Source: Chloroflexota bacterium
GTDB lineage: Bacteria > Chloroflexota > Dehalococcoidia > Dehalococcoidales > RBG-16-60-22
Length of the DNA stretch: 34,334 nt
Assembly: GCA_018829775.1 (NCBI GenBank)
Contig: JAHJTL010000034.1
Coordinates: forward strand, 1-34,334
Direction: 5' to 3'
Positions 8,345 through 14,961 of this stretch are shown here, piece after piece (positions within the stretch are counted from its first letter, which is position 1; each line of letters starts with the position of its first letter). The notes under the pieces are model-generated. The model worked only from the letters and a program-made list of their open reading frames with translations, made no database searches and was not told where the DNA came from. The translations under genes and the position numbers were made by a program.

Positions 8345-8373
8345 ATGCTAAACCGCCCGCTTCACTTTGTCAA
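8345..8373 (-). promoter_or_regulatory. Promoter of the SRP RNA gene
   Basis: On the minus strand, TTGACA (8373 to 8368), a 17-nt spacer, and TAGCAT (8350 to 8345). The predicted transcription start falls at or within a few bases of the paired RNA 5' end at 8340. Confidence 0.8.
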
Positions 8374-8420
8374 GGTATAAGTAGATAGCGGCGATAACCA
8401 TATCACGGCTGTCCCAAAAC

Positions 8421-9782
8421 CTAGCCCGGGAAGGCGATTATTTTCGCCAGTTCCGAAATATCTTTTATGTTTTCCAGTTCAAGCACCAGTTCTATAGAGC
8501 GGTCTGCCCGTGCCGGCGAGAGGACTTCGCTGGTACCGTCCCTGTATTTGGCAATCAGCTCATCGGTGGTCATGGGCGTCTTGTGAAAGCCCCGCCATGC
8601 CTCCCACTTGACGCTGTGTTCCTGCCCGTTCTTCAGCTTGATGGTAACGATATCGAAGCCCTCGGGCCAGCTGACCGTCCACTCCGGTCGGGGAATGAGC
8701 TTGACCTTCCCTCGAGCCTCTCTGAACCCGGGGTCAACACGCTTCTCCTCGGTGAAGATATGCCGGTCGGCGCGCTTTTCCAGCAGGACGCCGGCTATGC
8801 CGTGCTGTAAACTGACCCTGGTGTGTTCGCCGTCCGGGGGTTCGAGCAGGTCGAGTTCGTGCACGGCGCCCGGGCTCATCTCAACCTCAACGCTCTCAAC
8901 GTCATCATAGGCGATGCCGTGCTCGCTGACGAGGTGGAGCGCCGCTTCGAGAGGACGCTGCTGTAGAGAGTGGCAGGGGAAAACCTTGGTGTCAAGGAGG
9001 TTGAAACGGAACTCCTTGCCCAGTCCCTCGGTCACTTTCTGGATGACGTAATCGCCTTTTCCAGCGACCGCGCTGCCGAAGCCGAGGCCAAGGCCGGTAT
9101 CCTCCAGGATATTCATATCGGCGTTAATCCCCTCTCCGGCCAGCAGGGCTGCGGTGACTCCGTTCCGGCAGGCAAACCCGGTCTCGACAAAGTGAGTCAT
9201 GGTCGAGTGGTGTCTCAACGTGCCCGCCGCCTGTGAGGCGACCAGGCCAAAGGCATTGCATATCTGTTCCTCATTTAATTTCAGTAGCCTGGCGGCGGCC
9301 ACCGTGGCGCCGAAGTTGCCGAACACGGGCACGGCGAAAAAGCCCCGGCCGGTGGCGGGCAGACAGGCGAGGCCAATTCGCGACTGAACCTCGTGGGCAA
9401 TAATAGCTGCTTCCAGCACGTCCTTCCCAGATGCCCCCACCTTCTCGGCGACCGGGAAAACGACCGGAAACACCGTCATAACCCCGACCATCTCCGGTCG
9501 GCTGTCGCCTTCCCATTCCGCGGCATGGGCAAAATTGCCATTGGCCAGCGCCGCGTTGGGCAGCGACGTTTTGAACCCGCCGCCGATAACGCCGGCCTCA
9601 GGAGTCCCGCCGATATCCCGGATAAACCTGGTGACAATCCTGCTTGCTGGCAGCGTTGAGCCCCACATCATTGAACCCAGATTGCACAATGCCAGTTCTT
9701 TCGCGTACTGCACCGTCTTCTGAGGGATGTCATTGAGACTGGTATCGACCACAAAGCCTGCTACCTGCTCGGTTACAGTCAT
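8421..9782 (-). CDS. MmgE/PrpD family protein
   Basis: A 453-residue member of the MmgE/PrpD family, which includes 2-methylcitrate dehydratase, aconitate decarboxylase and other dehydratases of small acids. The all-helical lyase domain covers about residues 1-270, with typical segments NGNFAHAAEWEGDSRPEMVG (a position where the family has D-D), HEVQSRIGLA and AFGLVASQAAGT; the C-terminal alpha/beta domain follows with KVFPCHSLQQRPLEAAL. It starts at ATG 9782 with a strong AAGGAGG at 9788-9794. No prpB or prpC is nearby, so a methylcitrate-cycle role is not supported and the substrate is open. The metallophosphoesterase gene lies 36 nt upstream on the same strand. Confidence 0.86.
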   Translation of the reverse strand: MTVTEQVAGFVVDTSLNDIPQKTVQYAKELALCNLGSMMWGSTLPASRIVTRFIRDIGGTPEAGVIGGGFKTSLPNAALANGNFAHAAEWEGDSRPEMVGVMTVFPVVFPVAEKVGASGKDVLEAAIIAHEVQSRIGLACLPATGRGFFAVPVFGNFGATVAAARLLKLNEEQICNAFGLVASQAAGTLRHHSTMTHFVETGFACRNGVTAALLAGEGINADMNILEDTGLGLGFGSAVAGKGDYVIQKVTEGLGKEFRFNLLDTKVFPCHSLQQRPLEAALHLVSEHGIAYDDVESVEVEMSPGAVHELDLLEPPDGEHTRVSLQHGIAGVLLEKRADRHIFTEEKRVDPGFREARGKVKLIPRPEWTVSWPEGFDIVTIKLKNGQEHSVKWEAWRGFHKTPMTTDELIAKYRDGTSEVLSPARADRSIELVLELENIKDISELAKIIAFPG

Positions 9783-9818
9783 TTAATCCTCCTTCACCGT
9801 GATTTATCAAAAGATGGC

Positions 9819-10550
9819 CTACATGCAATGCTGCAGTCGTACCGCCAGCCGTACCGGCAAACCTTTTTCCATCATTCTGTCCTGTACGGCGGTAACGTCG
9901 TAGGGTATGCGGTATAGTCTTATCATTTTGATGTTGCTGTCGTAAAGCGCGTAGCTGGCGCGCGGGTCTCCATCGCGCGGCTGCCCCACCCCTCCGGGAT
10001 TGATTATCAACCGGCTTTCCCCCAGGGCAAGCCCGATATTGGCCATCAACTGGCTGAAAGTGCAGGAACCGTCTTCTTCCTTGAAAATGAGCGGGACATG
10101 GGAATGACCGACCAGGCAGTAGGGCGACTGAAAAAAGTTGAAGTTCTCTCTGGCAATGCTGGTTGATATAACGTATTCCCAGATCGGCTCCCTCGGGCTT
10201 CCGTGTACCAGTGTGAATTTACCTTTATCGATTGTCAGGGGCAGGTCCCCCAGATACTTTATATCTTCTGGGCTTAACTGCCGGGCTGTCCACTGGCAGG
10301 CAAGCGCGGCATCGGGATTGAAATCGGCGGTGCTTATCTTGCCGATGGCGGCCCAGTCATGATTCCCGGCCACGCAGACGTGGCGATGCCGTTGCAGCAG
10401 CTCAATGCACTCGTGGGGGTCAGGCCCATAGCCAACGATATCGCCCAGGCACCATATCTCCTCCACCCCTCCCCTCCGCTCCATATCATCGAGAACCGCG
10501 CTGAAGGCGGTCAGATTGGCGTGGATATCGGCGATGATGGCGTATAGCAT
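9819..10550 (-). CDS. Calcineurin-like metallophosphoesterase (YfcE/MJ0936-like)
   Basis: A 243-residue phosphoesterase with the full set of metal-site motifs in order: ADIHANLTAF, GDIVGYGPDP, GNHDWAA, VHGSP and GHSHVP, followed by NPGGVGQPRDGDPRASYALYD, which is typical of the YfcE/MJ0936-like group. These enzymes hydrolyse phosphodiesters using two metal ions; the cellular substrate is unknown. The start is ATG 10550. An extended -10 (TGATATAGT, minus strand) ends 6 nt before the ATG with no ribosome site between, so the mRNA is probably leaderless. It may be in one transcript with the MmgE/PrpD gene that follows after 36 nt. Confidence 0.9.
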   Translation of the reverse strand: MLYAIIADIHANLTAFSAVLDDMERRGGVEEIWCLGDIVGYGPDPHECIELLQRHRHVCVAGNHDWAAIGKISTADFNPDAALACQWTARQLSPEDIKYLGDLPLTIDKGKFTLVHGSPREPIWEYVISTSIARENFNFFQSPYCLVGHSHVPLIFKEEDGSCTFSQLMANIGLALGESRLIINPGGVGQPRDGDPRASYALYDSNIKMIRLYRIPYDVTAVQDRMMEKGLPVRLAVRLQHCM

Positions 10551-10556
10551 TCTATA

Positions 10557-10565
10557 ACTATATCA
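10557..10565 (-). promoter_or_regulatory. Extended -10 promoter of the metallophosphoesterase gene
   Basis: TGATATAGT on the minus strand, ending 6 nt before ATG 10550. The expected start point coincides with the start codon. No good -35 is visible at normal spacing. Confidence 0.5.
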
Positions 10566-10681
10566 ATTTTTGTATAAGATGAGAAGGCGGCAGGTAAAAA
10601 GCAGCAACAATGACAGCGAACTTGACCAATTACATTTGCGCAGTTGAGGAGATCGCGGATTTACCAAGTTAAGGTCTAATT

Positions 10682-11254
10682 TTACTTACCGCAGCATTTC
10701 TTATATTTCTTACCACTACCACATGGACATGGGTCATTCCTACCCACCTTGCGGGAAAGCGGTAAAGACCTAGCTTTGGGCAGGCTTTTAACTTGTTCTA
10801 CAAAGTCTATCCGTTCAAGAGATGGCATCCGAAATGTAAACGTTGTCTTCCCATCTTTATTACTGATTGCAAAATCGCCCCTACTTATTATATCCATGCC
10901 TATTAGAACTTCAACATCACCAACTAAATCACCTTCAGTTACCCTTAATGCGTGAAAACAAACATTATTCGGTAAGAAAACACTCACGAGATATACGAGA
11001 GTTGAAGATGTTCCTTTTGCGTGGTGAACGTTAGCTCTGCCTATGGGTTTTAGTCCACATTCATCGACAACCTTACGGGTAATAACAGAGCCCGTTGCCC
11101 CTGTATCCCACAAAGCTTTATATTCTTTAGCACTTTTGGGTCTTGTAATTCGTGGAGATGAAGATGTGACTACTTCGGATATATAGACTTTGTTTATTAG
11201 AACATTTGAAGGTCTGTCGTAGCTGGAGGTAAATGCAACAACTCTTGGTTGCAT
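10682..11254 (-). CDS. Retropepsin-like aspartic protease with C-terminal SEC-C zinc motif
   Basis: A 190-residue protein combining two recognisable parts. Residues about 15-140 are a single retropepsin-like lobe: [13 protein letters not shown] holds the catalytic Asp50 (DTGA), and [15 protein letters not shown] is the second family signature (IGMD). Because there is one Asp triad, activity would need a dimer, as in retroviral proteases. Residues about 170-189 are a SEC-C motif, [18 protein letters not shown], a zinc-binding tail first known from SecA. Codon use is visibly richer in A+T than in the neighbours, which suggests transfer. It is second in a two-gene unit, 9 nt after the DUF5678 gene. 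The substrate is unknown. Confidence 0.85.
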   Translation of the reverse strand: MQPRVVAFTSSYDRPSNVLINKVYISEVVTSSSPRITRPKSAKEYKALWDTGATGSVITRKVVDECGLKPIGRANVHHAKGTSSTLVYLVSVFLPNNVCFHALRVTEGDLVGDVEVLIGMDIISRGDFAISNKDGKTTFTFRMPSLERIDFVEQVKSLPKARSLPLSRKVGRNDPCPCGSGKKYKKCCGK

Positions 11255-11263
11255 TGAAAATCC

Positions 11264-11506
11264 TTAGACAAATGCTACCCTTGAGTGATAAGTATATGTA
11301 TAGCTTTCACTGCCAGGTTCGCATTTTTGAACTAAAAAAGTACCTAATTCATGCTGTTTGGATGTTTCTTCAACAGCTTCAAGTTCGGATTCATATTCTC
11401 CTATTACAGCCTCATCCTTAATAACGATGAATTTGCCACTGTATTTCTTTATGAGTTCTTTTTGATGTTCTAGGTAGTAGTTAAACTCCCTTTCTAATTC
11501 ACCCAT
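11264..11506 (-). CDS. Small DUF5678-type protein
   Basis: An 80-residue protein without membrane segments or signal peptide. The core KYSGKFIVIKDEAVIGEYES followed by a helix and GTFLVQKC matches my recollection of the DUF5678 fold: a short beta-alpha domain of unknown function that is often encoded next to retropepsin-like genes in Chloroflexota and cyanobacteria. That arrangement is reproduced here, 9 nt upstream of the aspartic protease gene. Start ATG 11506 has AGAGGTG at 11511-11517. It is A+T-rich like its partner. It could be a substrate, an inhibitor or a partner of the protease; the sequence does not tell. Confidence 0.7.
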   Translation of the reverse strand: MGELEREFNYYLEHQKELIKKYSGKFIVIKDEAVIGEYESELEAVEETSKQHELGTFLVQKCEPGSESYTYTYHSRVAFV

Positions 11507-11535
11507 AATGCACCTCTATAACCAGTACCTTTTGA

Positions 11536-11564
11536 CTTGTATTTAATAATAACATGCTTGTCAA
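11536..11564 (-). promoter_or_regulatory. Promoter of the DUF5678-retropepsin unit
   Basis: On the minus strand, perfect TTGACA (11564 to 11559), 17-nt spacer, and a weaker TACAAG (11541 to 11536). It is back to back with the promoter of the homocysteine operon, about 60 bp away. Confidence 0.55.
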
Positions 11565-11624
11565 TAGTCTAGCATTTCTATTTTATCAAATTTCAAATTG
11601 AACCGCTACCCCAACACAATTCCT

Positions 11625-11653
11625 TTGACTAATTCAGCGGTAAATTATATAAT
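11625..11653 (+). promoter_or_regulatory. Promoter of the homocysteine operon
   Basis: TTGACT at 11625-11630, a 17-nt spacer, and perfect TATAAT at 11648-11653. The predicted start near 11660 leaves a leader of about 120 nt before the first structural gene. Confidence 0.82.
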
Positions 11654-11685
11654 GTAACTTTCTATCGCATAACAAGGGGAGTGGA

Positions 11686-11862
11686 ATGAAGCGTGGCTTT
11701 GTAAGCGTGGTGATGAATATATGTATCATGCGTTGCCCGAGAGGGCGAGCGGATAGCCAGATTATGTCTTGGAGGGCGATGCATGATGAAGACAATAGCG
11801 GAAATCAACGAGAGGATACAGCAGGGCAAGGCGGTGGTCGTCACCGCCGAAGAAGTCATTGA
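11686..11862 (+). CDS. Putative translated leader ORF (58 codons) overlapping the homocysteine synthase start
   Basis: A short frame that starts at ATG 11686 behind a good ribosome site (AAGGGGAG at 11674-11681) and ends at TGA 11860-11862, inside the following gene in another frame. The first part reads like a sensing peptide more than a protein: residues 10-18 are MNICIMRCP, with Met codons at 10 and 15 and Cys codons at 13 and 17. These codons sit exactly on the 5' arm of a helix that can bury the ribosome site of the next gene. Beyond residue 30 the sequence is Arg-, Gly- and His-rich, as expected for an out-of-frame reading of the next gene. I infer a regulatory leader; whether the product accumulates is unknown. 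Confidence 0.5.
   Translation: MKRGFVSVVMNICIMRCPRGRADSQIMSWRAMHDEDNSGNQREDTAGQGGGRHRRRSH
11724..11788 (+). promoter_or_regulatory. Candidate translational attenuator sequestering the homocysteine synthase start
   Basis: Bases 11724-11738 (TATCATGCGTTGCCC) pair with 11774-11788 (GGGCGATGCATGATG) over 15 continuous positions: 12 Watson-Crick and 3 G-U. The 3' arm covers the end of the Shine-Dalgarno (GGAGG at 11771-11775) and both candidate start codons (11783, 11786). An alternative hairpin, TTGCCC (11733-11738) with GGGCGA (11743-11748) around a GAGA tetraloop, uses the same 5' strand, so the two folds exclude each other. The arm is read as codons by the leader ORF. Pairing is seen in the sequence; the regulatory role is inference. 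Confidence 0.55.
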
Positions 11863-12991
11863 CCTGGTCAGGGCGGAGGGCGTTGCCAAAGCCGCCCGGA
11901 AGGTTGACGTGGTGACCACGGGCACCTTCGGCCCGATGTGCTCATCCGGCATCTATTTCAATATCGGCCACAGCAAGCCAAGGATTAAACTGGGTGGCGG
12001 GCGTCTTTATCTCAATGACGTCCTCGCTTACCCCGGGCTGGCGGCGGTGGACGTTTTCTTCGGGGCTAACGCCCTGCCCGACGATGACCCCAGGAACCGG
12101 GTGCATCCCGGCGATTTCAATTACGGCGGCGGTCACGTTATCGAGGAACTGGTGGCCGGTGAGGATATACGCCTGATGGCGACCGCCTACGGCACCGATT
12201 GTTACCCGAGGAAGCGACTTGAGACATGGATTAACATCAAGGACCTCAATGAGGCCGTGCTGTTCAATGTCCGCAATGCCTACCAGAACTACAACGTAGC
12301 CGCCAATCTATCTGACAAGACCATCTATACGTACATGGGGGTGCTCAAGCCGCGCCTGGGCAATGTCAACTACTGCAGTGCCGGGCAGCTATCGCCATTG
12401 CTTAATGACCCGCACTACCGGACCATCGGCATTGGCACCAGGATTTTTCTGGGCGGAGGCGTCGGATACGTTGCCTGGCAGGGAACCCAGCATAATCCGG
12501 GTGTGCTCCGCACGGAAGCTGGCGTTCCCAAGAGAAGTGCCGGGACGCTGGCCGTGATCGGTGATTTAAAGCAGATGAGCGACAGGTGGCTCGTCGGGAC
12601 GAGTATGTACGGCTACGGCGTCACTCTGACCGTGGGGGTTGGCGTGCCCATCCCCATCCTCGATGAGGAAATGCTCCGCCACACGGCGGTCACCGATGAG
12701 GAAATATACGGCGCGGTGATTGACTATTCGGATGCTTATCCCAATCAGAAGCCGGACATCGTCGCGGAAGTGAGCTACGCTGAACTAAAGAGCGGCACGG
12801 TAAAGCTGCAGGGTAAAAAAGTGCCCACCGCCTCTCTGTCCAGCTATTCACGGGCGGTGGAAATCGCAGAGACCCTGAAGGGCTGGATAAAACGCGGCGA
12901 GTTCCTGCTCACCGAGGCGGTAACACCGCTGCCGGGTGCGGAGTCCGGGGTAGCCTTCAAGCCATTGAAGGAGCGCCCGCTGGAGATATAA
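11783..12991 (+). CDS. L-aspartate semialdehyde sulfurtransferase (homocysteine biosynthesis protein, DUF39)
   Basis: A 402-residue DUF39-family protein. Members studied in Methanosarcina make homocysteine by inserting sulfide-derived sulfur into aspartate semialdehyde, replacing the usual O-acylhomoserine route. The conserved segments are present: TFGPMCSSGIYFNIGHSKPRIKLGGG (Cys53), YGTDCYPRK (Cys140), NYCSAGQLSPLLNDP and IFLGGGVGYVAWQGTQHNP. Cys53 and Cys140 are probably the pair implicated in persulfide chemistry in the archaeal enzyme. The next two genes encode the NIL-ferredoxin partner and UPF0280, the expected set. Start ATG 11783 (or 11786) has GGAGG at 11771-11775. Translation is probably controlled by the leader described separately. 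Confidence 0.92.
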   Translation: MMKTIAEINERIQQGKAVVVTAEEVIDLVRAEGVAKAARKVDVVTTGTFGPMCSSGIYFNIGHSKPRIKLGGGRLYLNDVLAYPGLAAVDVFFGANALPDDDPRNRVHPGDFNYGGGHVIEELVAGEDIRLMATAYGTDCYPRKRLETWINIKDLNEAVLFNVRNAYQNYNVAANLSDKTIYTYMGVLKPRLGNVNYCSAGQLSPLLNDPHYRTIGIGTRIFLGGGVGYVAWQGTQHNPGVLRTEAGVPKRSAGTLAVIGDLKQMSDRWLVGTSMYGYGVTLTVGVGVPIPILDEEMLRHTAVTDEEIYGAVIDYSDAYPNQKPDIVAEVSYAELKSGTVKLQGKKVPTASLSSYSRAVEIAETLKGWIKRGEFLLTEAVTPLPGAESGVAFKPLKERPLEI

Positions 12992-13045
12992 TTCCATCAT
13001 TGATGTAATTGAAATAATTTCTAGTATTTAATGGAGGTAGAGGCA

Positions 13046-13462
13046 ATGACAGTTTCAAAAAGAGTGGTGCTGCATTTTCCAAGAAGGCTGGTGGAGCAAC
13101 CGGTCATCTACCGTCTGGTCAAGGACTACAACCTTGAATTCAATATCCTGAAGGCGTCCATCACCGCCGAACCGGAGGAGGAAGGGCTGCTGGTGCTGGA
13201 GCTTAAGGGCGAGCAGGAGGAATATGATAAGGGGATTAAATTCCTGCTCAAGTCCGGGCTTAAAATTCAGTCGCTCAGCCAGGACGTTACCCGGAATGAG
13301 GCGCGCTGCACCCACTGCGGTGCCTGCATCACCGTCTGTCCCCCCGCCGCCTTCGAGATTGACCCGAAGACGAGGCAGGTCAGGTTCGACGATGAGAAAT
13401 GCGTGGCCTGCGGACTTTGTATCAAGGCCTGTCCGCCGCGGGCGATGGAAGTCCACTTTTAA
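13046..13462 (+). CDS. NIL-domain dicluster ferredoxin, partner of the homocysteine synthase
   Basis: A 138-residue protein. Residues about 3-75 form a NIL domain, a small ACT-like fold also found in methionine ABC transporter ATPases, where it senses methionine. Residues about 85-135 hold two [4Fe-4S] sites: CTHCGACITVCPP and CVACGLCIKACPP. In Methanosarcina the equivalent protein is needed with the DUF39 protein for sulfide-dependent homocysteine synthesis, probably for electron or persulfide handling. Start ATG 13046 is preferred over ATG 13031 because GGAGGT at 13033-13038 is then correctly spaced (7 nt). The UPF0280 gene follows after 4 nt. The NIL domain could also bind methionine as a feedback signal; that is inference. 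Confidence 0.93.
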   Translation: MTVSKRVVLHFPRRLVEQPVIYRLVKDYNLEFNILKASITAEPEEEGLLVLELKGEQEEYDKGIKFLLKSGLKIQSLSQDVTRNEARCTHCGACITVCPPAAFEIDPKTRQVRFDDEKCVACGLCIKACPPRAMEVHF

Positions 13463-13466
13463 TGAG

Positions 13467-14198
13467 ATGTATCAGCCGCGTACCTACCGCCACTGGGTAA
13501 AGGGCGATGACCTGGTCAGCTTCAGCGTTGTGGTGAAGGAGACCGACCTGTACATACGCGCCGCGAGCAACCTTCACCGCAAAGCCCATAGGCTGGTGCT
13601 GAAGTACCGCAGCAGTCTGGAGAAGTACATTGCCCGCCGCCCCGATTTTCTGACCTCTCTCGAGCCGATTGAGGTTGAAGCAGAGGCACCGAAAATCGTC
13701 CGAGATATGGCCGATGCTGCCCGCATGGCCGGCGTCGGCCCGATGGCGGCGGTGGCGGGGGCCATTGCCGAGTTCGTCGGCAAAGAGTTGCTCGATTTCT
13801 CTCCGGAAGTCATTGTGGAGAACGGCGGCGACATTTATTTGAAGATTCAGCGCCAGAGAACGATAGGTATCTTTGCCGGAGGTTCACCGCTGACCGGCAA
13901 GCTGGGACTTGAGATAAATCCGGAGGACACGCCGCTGGGTATCTGCACCTCATCAGGGACGGTGGGACATTCACTGAGCTTTGGTCGGGCGGACGCGGTG
14001 ATTGTGCTCGCCGACTCTGCCACGCTGGCCGATGCCGCGGCCACCGCCATCGGCAACCGGGTCAGCGAGCCGGCGGATATAGAGAAGGGCATCGAGCTGG
14101 CGCGCGATATCGGGCAATTGAGGGGGGTGGTCATCATCAAGGATGACAAGCTGGGGGTCTGGGGAGGGGTGAAAATCGTGCCCACACAAAATGAGTAA
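13467..14198 (+). CDS. UPF0280 family protein (COG2122, ApbE-like)
   Basis: A 243-residue UPF0280 protein. The N-terminal YQPRTYRHW and the core MAAVAGAIAEFVGKELL...EVIVENGGDIYLK and TSSGTVGHSLSFGRADAVIVLADSATLADAAATAIGN match this family, whose fold resembles the ApbE FMN transferase. In Methanosarcina acetivorans the COG2122 protein is reported to help sulfide assimilation into homocysteine at low sulfide; the chemistry is not settled. Here it is the third gene of the same operon, beginning 4 nt after the ferredoxin stop. ATG 13467 gives the usual length. The frame is open upstream to 13224 but only as a shadow of the ferredoxin gene. Confidence 0.88.
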   Translation: MYQPRTYRHWVKGDDLVSFSVVVKETDLYIRAASNLHRKAHRLVLKYRSSLEKYIARRPDFLTSLEPIEVEAEAPKIVRDMADAARMAGVGPMAAVAGAIAEFVGKELLDFSPEVIVENGGDIYLKIQRQRTIGIFAGGSPLTGKLGLEINPEDTPLGICTSSGTVGHSLSFGRADAVIVLADSATLADAAATAIGNRVSEPADIEKGIELARDIGQLRGVVIIKDDKLGVWGGVKIVPTQNE

Positions 14199-14249
14199 TT
14201 AAATATTTTTTATTAGATAGTGTGTTCATGCTGTTGCATAAGAACACCT

Positions 14250-14684
14250 TCACCAAGGCATTGGTCTATTTAGTAAGTAGAGCATATACGAGTTTGCTAA
14301 CAACCATATTACCAGTAGACCCATCATCCAATATGCCAACTGCTTACGGAAGCTATCTTCAACCCAATTCTTTAAATCCCTCATTGGTTTGTCAGGGTCA
14401 AATGGGTGTAACGGCAAATGCTCCATAACTCCCTCTTTCGCCGAATAATAAAGAAGTCTTACTATTTCTGGCGAATCTCCAATCTTAACACCTGCTTCAT
14501 CCTCAACCAAAAGAATGCGATGAATTTCGCCTTTTATTGGCGTGTTTTCTTTGAGAACCTTAACTAATTCATTAAACCCTTTATCCCCCCTTTTCACTAT
14601 CCCTTGCTTCTGCTCCTCAATCTTAACGCCTTTCTCATTAAAAACTTCTTCGTCTAGGGCTTGGAGCTTGTCAAGCCCCATCAT
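14250..14684 (-). CDS. Hypothetical tail-anchored membrane protein
   Basis: A protein of 144 residues that I do not recognise. Most of it is soluble and charged (EEQKQGIVKRGDKGFNELV, IHRILLVEDEAGVKIG), followed by one hydrophobic helix at the C-terminus (about residues 117-138, AYWMMGLLVIWLLANSYMLYLL) and a short tail, the topology of a tail-anchored protein. I start it at ATG 14684, because that ATG overlaps the stop of the small membrane ORF upstream as ATGA, a classic coupled junction. A longer frame up to 14897 exists, but its extra part reads like non-coding sequence. The gene is A+T-rich and sits alone between two plus-strand operons. Confidence 0.55.
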   Translation of the reverse strand: MMGLDKLQALDEEVFNEKGVKIEEQKQGIVKRGDKGFNELVKVLKENTPIKGEIHRILLVEDEAGVKIGDSPEIVRLLYYSAKEGVMEHLPLHPFDPDKPMRDLKNWVEDSFRKQLAYWMMGLLVIWLLANSYMLYLLNRPMPW

Positions 14685-14818
14685 AGCATGTGCGAGGAAT
14701 CGTGCTGGGGGGAAAATGCGAAAAAACGCATGCGTAACATACTTGAATGCAGACCGAAGATAGAAAGCGAACCCACGATGAAGGCAATCACCAATACTAT
14801 TATGCTTACTACAGTCAT
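14681..14818 (-). CDS. Hypothetical small membrane protein (45 aa), overlapping the next gene
   Basis: A 45-residue frame starting at ATG 14818, with GGAGGG about 13 nt upstream across an A-rich spacer. Residues 1-23 (MTVVSIIVLVIAFIVGSLSI, then FGL) form a convincing membrane helix; the remainder is short and polar. Its stop TGA overlaps the start of the tail-anchored protein gene as ATGA. Two readings are possible: a two-gene unit of small membrane proteins, or one former gene with N- and C-terminal helices that was split by a frameshift. A run of seven A residues next to the ATG makes slippage or assembly error worth considering. Confidence 0.4.
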   Translation of the reverse strand: MTVVSIIVLVIAFIVGSLSIFGLHSSMLRMRFFAFSPQHDSSHML

Positions 14819-14945
14819 TTTTTTTGAATCCCTCCCCGCTAATTACTTGAAGGGATTCTACATCAATCCTCCCCCTTTGGCTAGTCATTGCTCGCACCCC
14901 ACGAGTTTCGCAACAAGCTATATTTTGTCCCTCATACTCTCACCG

Positions 14946-14954
14946 TGATATAAT
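14946..14954 (+). promoter_or_regulatory. Extended -10 promoter of thiL (probable leaderless start)
   Basis: TGATATAAT ends 7 nt before ATG 14962, so the expected transcription start is the A of the start codon. No Shine-Dalgarno is present. Confidence 0.68.
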
Positions 14955-14961
14955 TCAAGCT

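Noticed and set aside
8074-8388. Plus-strand open frame of about 100 codons between the MmgE/PrpD and rsmA genes
   Set aside because: The region is the SRP RNA gene on the other strand, including its promoter; the frame has no ribosome site and its product looks random.
10566-10681. Possible 18-20 codon peptide or RNA gene between the metallophosphoesterase and the SEC-C gene
   Set aside because: The short frame lacks a ribosome site and no stable terminator or known RNA motif is seen; the stretch holds nothing I can support beyond the phosphoesterase promoter.
11654-11782. SAM riboswitch upstream of the homocysteine synthase gene
   Set aside because: No SAM-I, SAM-II or SAM-IV core sequence is recognisable; the leader is better explained by the small frame and its pairing.
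14685-14897. N-terminal extension of the tail-anchored protein to 14897
   Set aside because: The extra 71 residues look non-coding, whereas another frame in the same stretch gives a clean membrane helix and an ATGA junction.
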